33,837 nt of DNA. Source: CAYNJF01 sp964351745 (lineage in GTDB: Bacteria > Pseudomonadota > Gammaproteobacteria > Berkiellales > Berkiellaceae). This document shows positions 16,625-24,684 of this stretch, in pieces. A program made the translations under genes and the position numbers. How positions within the stretch are numbered: the first letter of the stretch is position 1; each line of letters opens with the position of its first letter. The notes under the pieces were generated by a model. The model saw only the letters and a program-made list of their open reading frames with translations, was not told the origin of the DNA and ran no database searches. Location of the stretch: NCBI GenBank assembly GCA_964351745.1, contig CAYGPI010000015.1:1-33837 (forward strand), given 5' to 3'.

Positions 16625-17488
16625 GATGAAAGTAATTTTTTTAGAGAATGAATGGAAATACTCAGGTGACCAATTACCAAGAACCTGTCTATCTTGGATA
16701 AAAGGTATAATATCGTTTAATGCATTATCAATATCTAAACCATTTATTTTGTCATTAAGTTTTTTATAAAATAAAATAGAGTCTAGTGTTACTCCTTCTT
16801 CCAAATGTTTACTTTGTATCATCCTTTGCTCTAAATGCTTTAAATCTAAAGGGATCTGCTTCCTAACAAACCACACAAAGTCATACCAATCCCTACCCTT
16901 GATTCTATTTCCCCATTGTCTGCATAAAATGGCATGCATTTTCCCTGCAAAAAGGTATGGTGGCTCATAGATCCGCAAGGAAACTGGAAGCGGTTCATTT
17001 AAGAACTCTAGACTTGTTTTAAACAAGCCAGGGGGATTGGTATCTACTTCTAGCTTAATCTTCACCTTGGCATCTTTCGGGATACCGCTTAGCGTAAAGC
17101 TGCCAAGGCCAATATGGATAAGCTCTTTAGTAGTGTTGGCCTTGATTAAAGCAGATTCAATTTGAGTTTTTATGTTCTTTATTTTAGTTTCTACTTTTAC
17201 ATCAAATCCAAAAGATTTGAGCTCTTGCATCACAGCTGTATTATATACATTTAAATCAAAGTCCGAATCAGCGACTAAAAGTGAAAAATCTAAATCTTCC
17301 GAGAACCTATCTAGTCCATAGATAATTCTTAAAGCTGTGCCACCATAAAAAGCAGCCTTGTCAAAAAACTTAGAGCGCCATAAACCGACTAATGCAATTT
17401 CTTGTATAATTTCTCTGAGCGCTTGAATGGCTTGTGTGGAGCTGTTTGGAGAATATCTGTTCAACATTTGTTGGATGCTAGGATGCAT
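16616..17488 (-). CDS. abiEii: AbiEii-type nucleotidyltransferase toxin (type IV TA / abortive infection)
   Basis: 290 residues. GGTALRIIYGL (49-59) and FSEDLDFSLL with Asp65 and Asp67 form the polymerase-beta-like nucleotidyltransferase site, and KGRDWYDFVWF is the later AbiEii family motif. Such toxins block translation or growth through nucleotidyl transfer (tRNA is a known target in related enzymes) and are neutralised by AbiEi. It overlaps abiEi by 11 bases, antitoxin first. The last 20 codons have a degenerate second copy at 18378-18447. Confidence 0.88.
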   Translation of the reverse strand: MHPSIQQMLNRYSPNSSTQAIQALREIIQEIALVGLWRSKFFDKAAFYGGTALRIIYGLDRFSEDLDFSLLVADSDFDLNVYNTAVMQELKSFGFDVKVETKIKNIKTQIESALIKANTTKELIHIGLGSFTLSGIPKDAKVKIKLEVDTNPPGLFKTSLEFLNEPLPVSLRIYEPPYLFAGKMHAILCRQWGNRIKGRDWYDFVWFVRKQIPLDLKHLEQRMIQSKHLEEGVTLDSILFYKKLNDKINGLDIDNALNDIIPFIQDRQVLGNWSPEYFHSFSKKITFIAP

Positions 17489-18134
17489 TTTTAACTTCTT
17501 TTAAAACAAAAGGTAATTGGTCAATGGTTGGATGGTGATAATGCTGCGCTATTTCTAGCATCAACATGATGTCCATTAGTCTTAAATCTTCTTCTTGGAT
17601 TCTATAGCTCTCAAGGAGTAGTTTCAACAGGTCATGTGCGCTCTGTGTTTTTACTCTCCTTAAAAAAAGAGTGTCTGCTAAAGCTTTTTCTTTTGTGGCT
17701 ATTAGTGCGTGCATGTTATTTGCCATGGGAAGCCAAGCGACCCCTATCGGATACCTATTTTCATTAAGATGACGATAACTAAATCTAGCCAATGGTGTGT
17801 CGTAAGTCTTGTTGCGTTTAGTGGTGACACAAGTTACTTCGTGCACAGCTTCTGGGATTAAGCCATGGTATTGCAAAGCATACTCACAAGAAACATAAGA
17901 AGGGCCAAACAGTTGATTGGCTATGCCTTCTAAATGAACAAGATTCTTTCTGAATTGAGGCCCAAAGAGGTACAAACCCTTCTTGAGTTGAATAATATCA
18001 CCACGCTTGAGCCACTTACTAATGACGTTCCTAGGAGAAGCATAGCTTTTGAGTGAATCTTTCAACAAGAGGCTGTCTATGATTTCACCCTTCACCTTGC
18101 TCCTTAACGCAAATAACACCTCGTAATCATTCAT
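17478..18134 (-). CDS. abiEi: AbiEi-type antitoxin / transcriptional regulator
   Basis: 218 residues from ATG 18134. An N-terminal winged-helix segment (about residues 1-65, with VISKWLKRGDIIQLKKGLY) is followed by the AbiEi C-terminal region (GPSYVSCEYALQYHGLIPEAV). It represses its own operon by binding inverted repeats and neutralises AbiEii. A longer in-frame start at 18218 is rejected because a good promoter (18165-18193) and a palindrome lie inside that extension. No clear Shine-Dalgarno precedes 18134, so the transcript may be nearly leaderless. Confidence 0.82.
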   Translation of the reverse strand: MNDYEVLFALRSKVKGEIIDSLLLKDSLKSYASPRNVISKWLKRGDIIQLKKGLYLFGPQFRKNLVHLEGIANQLFGPSYVSCEYALQYHGLIPEAVHEVTCVTTKRNKTYDTPLARFSYRHLNENRYPIGVAWLPMANNMHALIATKEKALADTLFLRRVKTQSAHDLLKLLLESYRIQEEDLRLMDIMLMLEIAQHYHHPTIDQLPFVLKEVKNAS

Positions 18135-18151
18135 ATGAGTAACATTTAACC

Positions 18152-18173
18152 TGTAATATTTAAGTATATAACA
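18152..18173. promoter_or_regulatory. Palindromic candidate AbiEi operator
   Basis: TGTAATAT (18152-18159) and ATATAACA (18166-18173) are inverted arms matching at 7 of 8 positions around a 6-base spacer. The palindrome covers the -10 box of the abiE promoter. AbiEi proteins are known to autorepress through inverted repeats. Confidence 0.5.
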
Positions 18174-18193
18174 CAACAATGCCATTTTATCAA
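18165..18193 (-). promoter_or_regulatory. Candidate promoter of abiEi-abiEii
   Basis: Read on the - strand: -35 TTGATA (18188-18193), 17-base spacer, -10 TATATA (18165-18170; an alternative TATACT is offset by two). It lies about 30 bases before ATG 18134. Confidence 0.5.
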
Positions 18194-18256
18194 TATTTTT
18201 GACTTGAATGTGTATCAAAACAGTACATTCTGGTCTGATTCTAAGGTTATATCCTT

Positions 18257-18310
18257 ACTATTTGGTGTTTGGATCAGATGAATCAAATTGTGAGTTTAAC
18301 AGCTTGGTGG
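18257..18310 (+). pseudogene. Degenerate fragment of the rmlB 3' end
   Basis: A 16-base stretch at 18291-18306 is identical to the rmlB end at 16529-16544. In frame it reads T-I-W-C-L-D-Q-M-N-Q-I-V-S-L-T-A-W, against L-V-W-Y-L-D-H-M-S-E-S-M-S-L-T-A-stop in RmlB. The stop codon is lost. It is followed at matching distance by the abiEii-tail fragment, so the two form one decayed copy of the 16510-16690 junction. Confidence 0.7.
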
Positions 18311-18356
18311 TTGCGTGTTGTTGTGTCTGTTTTTATTAGCCTAAGTGGCCTATCCA

Positions 18357-18453
18357 TAATGAATACTTTAATGATCCGTGAATTGTTTTCAGAGCATTCG
18401 TGGAAATATTCAGGTGATCCATTGTCAAGGACTTGTCTAGCTTGGGTGCCTCT
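18357..18453 (-). pseudogene. Degenerate fragment of the abiEii 3' end
   Basis: On the - strand the frame reads Q-A-R-Q-V-L-D-N-G-S-P-E-Y-F-H-E-C-S, against Q-D-R-Q-V-L-G-N-W-S-P-E-Y-F-H-S-F-S near the end of the intact AbiEii. A stop lies just upstream of the fragment, and the AbiEii C-terminal end after FHS is not preserved. Nothing else of the toxin gene remains before the dsbD-like gene. An overlapping + strand frame (18269-18457) is a by-product of this relic. Confidence 0.75.
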
Positions 18454-18564
18454 TTAAAACTGCAACCGCCTCTTCTTGTAAATAACTGCTAAAATATTTT
18501 AATAGTCAACCACGCTAATTTCTGGATACTCTTATTGAAAATACCTGCTAGTCAATTTAGGCAT

Positions 18565-20592
18565 ATGGGGCGATGGCTCGCCATGTGTCTTTGTGTGATG
18601 CTATGGTTTGTGGCAGTACCAGTCAAGGCAGTTGTGGATAGCCACAAGCTTATCTATTCAACGGCGACGTTAAGTAGCAGCCATATAGAAGTAGCCGCTG
18701 GCACCACTGTTTGGCTTAAACTAGCACTAGATTTAAAATCAGGCTGGCATGTTTATTGGCTAAATCCTGGAGAATCAGGGCTTGCTCCGACATTGGTTGT
18801 TAATCAGCCAAAAAATATAAAAATTGGGGAAATGCGGTTTCATCCTCCCCATAGAATTTTTGTAGCTCATTTAGTCAATTATGGGTATGAAGATAAGGCA
18901 AGCTTCTATGTCCCGATAGAGATACCTGAAGATTTTAATCTGTCAATTTTTGAAATGGAAGCCAAAGGTGATTGGCTGGTTTGTGAAGTAGACTGCATAC
19001 CAGAGCAAGCAACATTCAGATTATCACTACCGATCAAAGACCATGCAACTATTTCGAAATATCATGACGATATCTTAAGTGCTGTCACTCAAATAGACTC
19101 TATCCCAACAATACAGGCAAATCTTGAAACGGGTGAGATGCTCAAGCTCAAGTTTACAAGCCCAATCAGTAAAACAGTCATGGATGCTTATGTTTTTCCT
19201 AAGACTGAGAATGTCATCGAATTAAGCCAAGCCCAGAAATACAACGTTGAAGGTGAACAGCTAGAGTTTGAATTAAGCCAGATATCTTCTTTGCAGGGGC
19301 AAAAGTTTGAAGGCCTGCTTGCTTTAGTCTCTAGTGATAATCAGGAGTATTTTTTTAATCTTCAGACAGGAAAAAATCAATCTTCTCAAACTTTGACCTT
19401 ATGGATGGCTATGTTGTTTGCCATCATTGGCGGGGCCATTTTAAACCTTATGCCCTGTGTTTTTCCAATTTTATCCCTTAAAATATTGTCACTCCTCAAA
19501 CAGCAAGATCTCTTGTTTTCACATAGAGTTAAACATGCCTTAGCTTATACTTTTGGGATCTTGTTATGTTTTCTAGCCATCGCGCTAGTCGTTGTGTTTC
19601 TTCGCTCAACAGGCATGGCCATTGGATGGGGATTTCAAATGCAATCCCCCTTATTCTTGCTAACTATGTTTTATATCATTGTGATGGTTTCATTGGTCCT
19701 AGCTGGGCTGATGCCCTTTAGAGGTTATGTCCCAGGTGTGGCCAGCTCAGTTCAAGTGAAACACCCCTTGATGGAAAGCTTTATGACAGGGTTGTTGATA
19801 ACCCTTGTCTCAACCCCTTGCACGGCCCCCTTTATGGCGCCAGCTATAGGCTTTGCCTTTACACAAAGCAACGTGATCATTGTTAGTCTTATCGTCGCGA
19901 TTGGTTTTGGCTTGGCATTGCCATTTGTGTTGTTGGCTTTGATCCCACAATTCAATAAGCTTTTGCCAAGACCTGGACCATGGTTAGAAACTTTTAAAGA
20001 ATTTTTAGCTTTCCCAATGCTCTTGACGGCAGTTTGGCTACTTTGGATACTACAACGACATATCAGCCATGAAGCCCTTATGCTGGTTTTGATTAGCACG
20101 ATTGGACTTTGTTTTTTATGCTGGGCTATAAAGATTAAAATCGCTAACCGCTTCCTTAGATATGGTATTTATGGTTTGGCGTTAGCGCCGATGGTACTTT
20201 CCTATTATGATGGCTCAGTTCCAAAGATGACCAACTTGCAAACAAAGAGCAGCCCCTTCAATCAAAGTGATATTGATACAGTTATGGCGAATGGTCAAAG
20301 TCTATTTGTGAATGTGACAGCTGATTGGTGTATTAATTGTAAGGTGAATGAGACGCTGGTGCTATCTAGAGATAATATTCAAAAGTTCTTTAAAAAAAAT
20401 GATATTCAATATATGAAAATTGATTGGACTCAAAAAGATCCAAAGATAAGTGAGTATTTATCAAGTTTCAATCGATTCGGAGTTCCATTATATGTTTACT
20501 ATCCTGTGAATGCTGATCCTGTGGTGCTACCACAGGTTCTGACTCAAGATATTGTTATGAAAACGATTCAACCAACCCTAGACAAGGAATAG
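18565..20592 (+). CDS. DsbD/ScsB-like thiol:disulfide interchange protein
   Basis: 675 residues with the three-part DsbD layout. After a signal peptide (to about VKA) comes a periplasmic N-terminal domain with Cys140-x3-Cys144. The membrane domain carries the paired cysteines Cys298 (LMPCVFP) and Cys419 (STPCTAP). The C-terminal thioredoxin-like domain has Cys589-I-N-Cys592 (ADWCINCK). It carries electrons from cytoplasmic thioredoxin to periplasmic partners. I start at ATG 18565; an in-frame TTG at 18535 would add ten residues, KIPASQFRH after the initiator, and is possible. The next gene, three bases on, encodes a likely partner. Confidence 0.88.
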   Translation: MGRWLAMCLCVMLWFVAVPVKAVVDSHKLIYSTATLSSSHIEVAAGTTVWLKLALDLKSGWHVYWLNPGESGLAPTLVVNQPKNIKIGEMRFHPPHRIFVAHLVNYGYEDKASFYVPIEIPEDFNLSIFEMEAKGDWLVCEVDCIPEQATFRLSLPIKDHATISKYHDDILSAVTQIDSIPTIQANLETGEMLKLKFTSPISKTVMDAYVFPKTENVIELSQAQKYNVEGEQLEFELSQISSLQGQKFEGLLALVSSDNQEYFFNLQTGKNQSSQTLTLWMAMLFAIIGGAILNLMPCVFPILSLKILSLLKQQDLLFSHRVKHALAYTFGILLCFLAIALVVVFLRSTGMAIGWGFQMQSPLFLLTMFYIIVMVSLVLAGLMPFRGYVPGVASSVQVKHPLMESFMTGLLITLVSTPCTAPFMAPAIGFAFTQSNVIIVSLIVAIGFGLALPFVLLALIPQFNKLLPRPGPWLETFKEFLAFPMLLTAVWLLWILQRHISHEALMLVLISTIGLCFLCWAIKIKIANRFLRYGIYGLALAPMVLSYYDGSVPKMTNLQTKSSPFNQSDIDTVMANGQSLFVNVTADWCINCKVNETLVLSRDNIQKFFKKNDIQYMKIDWTQKDPKISEYLSSFNRFGVPLYVYYPVNADPVVLPQVLTQDIVMKTIQPTLDKE

Positions 20593-20594
20593 TG

Positions 20595-21212
20595 ATGATT
20601 AAAAATACGATTACAGCTCTAAGTTTATCTGTCTTGATGATGATTAGTTCGACAACTTGGGCTGATAAACATGCCCTAAAGATTGGTCATCCGGCCCCGA
20701 ATTTTACTTCAATGGACACCAATGGCAATCCAGTTAGCTTATCAGATTTTAAAGATAAGATAGTGGTCTTAGAATGGACGAATCATGATTGCCCATTTGT
20801 TGTGAAGCATTATGGGTCGAATAATATGCAGACTTTGCAAAAGAAAATGACAGATGAAGGTGTGACTTGGTTGACAATTGTTTCATCGGCACAAGGTAAG
20901 CAAGGCTATGTGGATGGCAACATGGCTGACATGCTGACCAAATCACGCAAGGCCTCTCCAACCAAAGTTCTTTTAGATCCAAATGGGGACTTAGGACGTT
21001 TGTATAAAGCCAAAACGACCCCCCATATGTTTGTGATTGATAAGTCTGGCAATCTTGCTTATAAAGGGGCCATTGATAGTATTAAATCTGCAAACCCTAG
21101 TGATATTCCAAAAGCTGAAAACTACGTATTACAAGCAGTGAATGAATTGATGGACAATAAGAGTGTAAGTACGACCGAAACAAAATCTTATGGTTGCTCT
21201 GTTAAATATTAA
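20595..21212 (+). CDS. Periplasmic peroxiredoxin/thioredoxin-like protein (PRX_like1 type)
   Basis: 205 residues with a cleavable signal peptide ending near TTWA-DK. A redoxin fold follows: IGHPAPNFTSMDTNG at the front, and NHDCPFVVKHY with Cys66 in the CPFV form rather than CXXC. A lone C-terminal cysteine, Cys201 in the YGCSVKY tail, is typical of PRX_like1 proteins and may be the resolving cysteine. AAGGA 6 bases before ATG 20595 fixes the start. It is coupled to the DsbD-like gene and probably receives electrons from it to reduce peroxides or protein thiols. Confidence 0.82.
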   Translation: MIKNTITALSLSVLMMISSTTWADKHALKIGHPAPNFTSMDTNGNPVSLSDFKDKIVVLEWTNHDCPFVVKHYGSNNMQTLQKKMTDEGVTWLTIVSSAQGKQGYVDGNMADMLTKSRKASPTKVLLDPNGDLGRLYKAKTTPHMFVIDKSGNLAYKGAIDSIKSANPSDIPKAENYVLQAVNELMDNKSVSTTETKSYGCSVKY

Positions 21213-21238
21213 CTTTAGGATAATGCTTAGGACCTCTC

Positions 21239-21265
21239 AAGGCACATCTTCGATGTGCCTTTTTT
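21239..21265 (+). terminator. Strong intrinsic terminator after the DsbD-like/peroxiredoxin pair
   Basis: AAGGCACATC (21239-21248) pairs perfectly with GATGTGCCTT (21252-21261) around a TTC loop, followed by a T-run (21260-21265). It lies 27 bases after the stop at 21212. Confidence 0.92.
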
Positions 21266-21382
21266 AATTTAGCTAAGAGCGCACTTGAGATTCGACTGTA
21301 AGATGAATCTGCCACTATAAGGCTTCAGAGCTCCTAATTCTGTTAAGACTTATCAGGTAAGATGTTTTGATTCTGAAGTGTT

Positions 21383-21414
21383 CCTTGAGATATATAAATT
21401 AAGTTATCTCAAGG
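21383..21414. terminator. Inverted repeat, probable terminator of the 21404-22294 gene
   Basis: CCTTGAGATA (21383-21392) and TATCTCAAGG (21405-21414) are perfect 10-base arms with a 12-base loop, overlapping the stop codon of the - strand gene. The + side is followed by TTTT; the - side lacks a T-run. It may act in both directions or protect the mRNA end. Confidence 0.45.
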
Positions 21415-22294
21415 TTTTAAGGATTTTGATCTTTCTGTTTCTTTCTTCCCATCGTTGACAGCAATCAACACCCTGCTTGATGGACAGCTCTTTAACCGTG
21501 TTGTGTAGTGAAAACAGCAGTGCTTTATGATCTCTTAATGAGGGGGAGAGAGAGCGGTCTCTTTCAGACTCTAGCGCCTGGATGACCTTTTCGCTCTCTG
21601 TCTTAAGTTTGGCTGCTGATTCTAAGGGTAAAATGGTCTGATTTACCTGAGCTTGAAGAGGCTGTGAAATCCTTTTTTTCTGCCCGATAAGCCCGAGCAG
21701 ATGAAGTGCTTCTTTTTGAAAATGAAAAACTGTTTGCAGCTTTTGGATTTTTCTTTCAACGTCTAGCGTGGTTCGCTCTATTTCATTTTTTAGTAAATGA
21801 TGAATGTCATGATGCTCTAAGGTATGAAAGTCAATGACATTGTTATTAAGAAAAAGTATAAATAACTGAAGATAGACTGGATGCCTAAAATTTTTAGGGC
21901 TAGCTTGTTCGAGCAGAGACTTAAATAGACGGACTTTGTTATTAGCGATATGTCTTTTGTGATCTTCAAAGTCATTCAGTGTTTCCATAAATTTGGAAGC
22001 AGCAGCAAAAGAGCCTTTCTCTATCAGTCGAGCAAGAAGATGGGCGCCCTCATACTCAGAAATGGTATCGCAGATAAACAACACAGATTTGTAATAACCT
22101 TGTGACAAGAGCCAATGCATAGGACATATCGCTTGAGCATTTAAATAGTTGATAAATTGTATTTCGGATTGAAGCTGAGCTCGAAGCCCCATCAATTTCT
22201 GTTTGAAAAGCCTGTCTTGCTGGCTCGAGGTTTTCATTTGAGCAAACATTGGCTCATCGAGCCATAATTGGACATATTCTTGGAAAGATTTCAT
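21404..22294 (-). CDS. Hypothetical helical protein, unrecognised
   Basis: 296 residues, almost wholly helical and charged, with no signal peptide, no clear membrane helix and no motif I know. It contains possible short helical repeats and a Cys pair near the C-terminus (DCCQRW). I start at ATG 22294. A longer TTG start at 22354 is rejected because a good promoter (TTGTAC, 17 bases, TATAAC) lies across that extension. It is a single gene, divergent from ugd. The helical, Gln/Leu/His-rich composition is similar to the two unknown proteins at the right end, but I see no alignable segment. Confidence 0.6.
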   Translation of the reverse strand: MKSFQEYVQLWLDEPMFAQMKTSSQQDRLFKQKLMGLRAQLQSEIQFINYLNAQAICPMHWLLSQGYYKSVLFICDTISEYEGAHLLARLIEKGSFAAASKFMETLNDFEDHKRHIANNKVRLFKSLLEQASPKNFRHPVYLQLFILFLNNNVIDFHTLEHHDIHHLLKNEIERTTLDVERKIQKLQTVFHFQKEALHLLGLIGQKKRISQPLQAQVNQTILPLESAAKLKTESEKVIQALESERDRSLSPSLRDHKALLFSLHNTVKELSIKQGVDCCQRWEERNRKIKILKTLR

Positions 22295-22325
22295 GGATCG
22301 GAAACTAGATAGTTGGAATAATGTA

Positions 22326-22354
22326 GTTATAACATTAGCTTTTTTTCGGTACAA
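22326..22354 (-). promoter_or_regulatory. Candidate promoter of the 21404-22294 gene
   Basis: Read on the - strand: TTGTAC (22349-22354), 17-base spacer, TATAAC (22326-22331). It is about 30 bases before ATG 22294 and argues for that start. Confidence 0.5.
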
Positions 22355-22525
22355 GAGAGTTGGTTAGTTAACCTTTGTGTCGTGCGACTCCATTGTCGAC
22401 TGTAATGACTCATTTCAGCAAACTTTTCAAAGATATCATAAACATGTATGCTGGTTTTGCCTTGCGCTATTAGGATTCTATAGCGGTTTTGGACCAAAGA
22501 TTTCTATGATATTTAAGGAAAGCAT

Positions 22526-23917
22526 ATGCGGGTTGCTGTTTTTGGATCGGGCTATATAGGGCTAGTACTTGCTGCTTGCTTGGCAGAAGTGGGTCACCAA
22601 GTGCAATGTATCGACATTGATCAGAAAAAAATAGATCACTTAAATGCCGGTGGCGTTCCTATTTATGAGCCAGGTTTAGCTGAGCTTATCGCCACAAGTC
22701 GAAAAGCAGAGCTTATCCATTTCACAACCGATGCTGCTTTAGGCCTTCAAAGTGCCGATATCATATTCATTGCTGTAGGCACGCCACCGGATGAAGATGG
22801 CTCAGCAGACTTACAGTATGTTTTAAAAGTGGCTGAAACCATCGGACGTCACCTTGAAAAATATACCATTATCGTAAGTAAGTCGACCGTGCCAGTAGGC
22901 ACTGCAGATCTCATTAAACAGAAAATATCTAGTGAACTGAATATTCTAGGTAAGCAAGTCGATTTTGACGTGGTTTCAAATCCTGAGTTTTTAAAAGAGG
23001 GTGCTGCGATTGAAGATTGCAGAAGGCCGGATAGAATCATCATTGGTATTGATAACCCTCGTCCTGAAAAAGGGATGAGAGAATTATACGCGCCTTATCT
23101 TCGAAACCACGACAGACTCATGGTGATGGATGTTCGCTCTGCAGAGCTGACTAAATACGCTGCCAATGCGATGCTAGCCACAAAGATTAGTTTTATGAAT
23201 CAAATGGCTAATATGGCTGAAGAAATGGGTGCAGATATTGAGCAGGTTCGTTTAGGCATTGGCGCAGATCCACGCATTGGTTATCATTTCATTTATCCTG
23301 GCTGCGGCTATGGTGGATCTTGTTTTGGTAAAGATGTTCAGGCGCTTATTAAATCTTCCCAAGCATTAGGCTGTGATAATTCAATTTTAAAAGCAGTTGA
23401 GCATACCAATATTGAGCAAAAGAAAAGAATATTTGAAAAGCTTGCATATCATTTTGGAGCAGATTTACCTCACAAGACTATAGCCATATGGGGTTTAAGT
23501 TTTAAACCGGGTACAGATGACATGCGAGATGCACCATCAAGGGTGCTTATGGAGCAGCTTTGGGCGATTGGCGCCAAAATTCAAGCTTTTGATCCTCAAG
23601 CCCATGATGAAGTAAGAAGAATATTTGGGGATCGCGCAGATTTGCTCTTGGCTTCTTCGCCCAAAGAAGCGCTGAAACAGGCAGATGCTTTGGTTGTTTT
23701 AACCGAATGGCGTGAATTTAGATGCCCTAACTTTGAAGACATTAAAAGCACTTTAAACACTCCCGTGATCTTTGATGGTAGAAACATGTATTCTCCAAAA
23801 ATTCTCATGGAAGCGGGTTTCTCTTATTACGGTATTGGCCGCGGTCAAAGAGTTGTGAAAGATAAGAAAGTGACAGCTCAGAAGAATAAACCTTTGATGA
23901 ACGTCGAAGCAGTTTAA
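22526..23917 (+). CDS. ugd: UDP-glucose 6-dehydrogenase
   Basis: 463 residues. N-terminal Rossmann motif VFGSGYIGLVLAACLAEVGH. The catalytic Cys266 is in GYGGSCFGKDVQAL, the Ugd form, and WGLSFKPGTDDMRDAPS marks the C-terminal UDP-binding domain. It oxidises UDP-glucose to UDP-glucuronate, the substrate of the CapI-like epimerase at 8746. AAGGAA at 22515-22520 precedes ATG 22526 by 5 bases. It heads a + strand group with a glycosyltransferase and an FkbM methyltransferase; a promoter should lie in 22355-22510, but only weak boxes (TTGCCT/TATAGC near 22460-22490) are visible. Confidence 0.94.
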   Translation: MRVAVFGSGYIGLVLAACLAEVGHQVQCIDIDQKKIDHLNAGGVPIYEPGLAELIATSRKAELIHFTTDAALGLQSADIIFIAVGTPPDEDGSADLQYVLKVAETIGRHLEKYTIIVSKSTVPVGTADLIKQKISSELNILGKQVDFDVVSNPEFLKEGAAIEDCRRPDRIIIGIDNPRPEKGMRELYAPYLRNHDRLMVMDVRSAELTKYAANAMLATKISFMNQMANMAEEMGADIEQVRLGIGADPRIGYHFIYPGCGYGGSCFGKDVQALIKSSQALGCDNSILKAVEHTNIEQKKRIFEKLAYHFGADLPHKTIAIWGLSFKPGTDDMRDAPSRVLMEQLWAIGAKIQAFDPQAHDEVRRIFGDRADLLLASSPKEALKQADALVVLTEWREFRCPNFEDIKSTLNTPVIFDGRNMYSPKILMEAGFSYYGIGRGQRVVKDKKVTAQKNKPLMNVEAV

Positions 23918-23919
23918 AA

Positions 23920-24684
23920 GTGAGAGTCGATCATAGCCCACCAACGATCAGCATTATCACGGCAAGTTACAATGCGGCTCAATCTTTAAGGGCAACTATT
24001 CAAAATGTGGCGATGCAAAGTTATCAGCATAAAGAGCACGTTGTGATTGATGGTGGCTCAAAGGATGATACGGTAGCTTTGCTAAAACAGCATGAGTCAG
24101 TGGTGTGGGTTAGCGAATCGGATAAAGGCATTTCAGATGCGTTTAATAAAGGGATCCAATTAGCGAAAGGTGAGTATTTATATTTTCTTGGTGCTGGAGA
24201 TACCTTAGTCTCTCATGATATTTTTTCAAAGATCTTTGATAACCTTAAAACACGCCCTATGCTGATTTGTGGTCAAGTGATGCGCACGAGTGAAGATGGT
24301 CAGCCTTTATGGCTAGCCCCCAAAAGTTGGCCAAAACAATTTAATAAAAAGGGTTTACTTAAAAAATTAACATTGCCACATCAGGGCTTATTCATGCATC
24401 GCTCTTTTTTTGAGCAATTTGGTCTATTTGATTTAAATTGCAAGTTTGCGATGGATTATGAAATTTTACTTCGAGCTTACCATGATTTTCCAAAGATTAA
24501 GCTTGTATCTGAAAAGGTAGCTTATTGGCAAGCCGGTGGCGTTGGTCAGGGACGCATTTTCGAAATATATGATGAGTACCACCGAATCAAAAAACAGCAT
24601 CAAGTAGCTTCTCCAGCTTTCTTGTGGGGGATCGATCGTTGGAATCGATTCAAATATCAAATTAAAACACTGGTTACAACATGA
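23920..24684 (+). CDS. Glycosyltransferase family 2
   Basis: 254 residues from GTG 23920, two bases after the ugd stop. The canonical GT2 opening TISIITASYNAAQSL is followed by Q.YQHKEHVVIDGGSKDDT and ESDKGISDAFNKGI, with LPHQGLFMHRSFF and the acceptor-side AMDYEILLRA. This layout resembles WcaA-like and related GT2 enzymes of polysaccharide loci. The donor sugar is unknown; UDP-GlcA or UDP-GalA from the neighbouring Ugd route is a fair guess. The stop overlaps the next start by ATGA. Confidence 0.87.
   Translation: MRVDHSPPTISIITASYNAAQSLRATIQNVAMQSYQHKEHVVIDGGSKDDTVALLKQHESVVWVSESDKGISDAFNKGIQLAKGEYLYFLGAGDTLVSHDIFSKIFDNLKTRPMLICGQVMRTSEDGQPLWLAPKSWPKQFNKKGLLKKLTLPHQGLFMHRSFFEQFGLFDLNCKFAMDYEILLRAYHDFPKIKLVSEKVAYWQAGGVGQGRIFEIYDEYHRIKKQHQVASPAFLWGIDRWNRFKYQIKTLVTT

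Noticed and set aside
16616..18134. Insertion sequence or phage module
   Set aside because: No transposase, integrase or terminal inverted repeats; the flanking similarity is a junction duplication rather than IS ends.
18269..18457. 62-residue + strand gene
   Set aside because: It is explained by the decayed rmlB end plus the antisense of the abiEii-tail relic; no ribosome binding site and no known domain.
22377..22559. 60-residue + strand gene before ugd
   Set aside because: It overlaps the ugd start in another frame and has no ribosome binding site; ugd has its own good AAGGAA.
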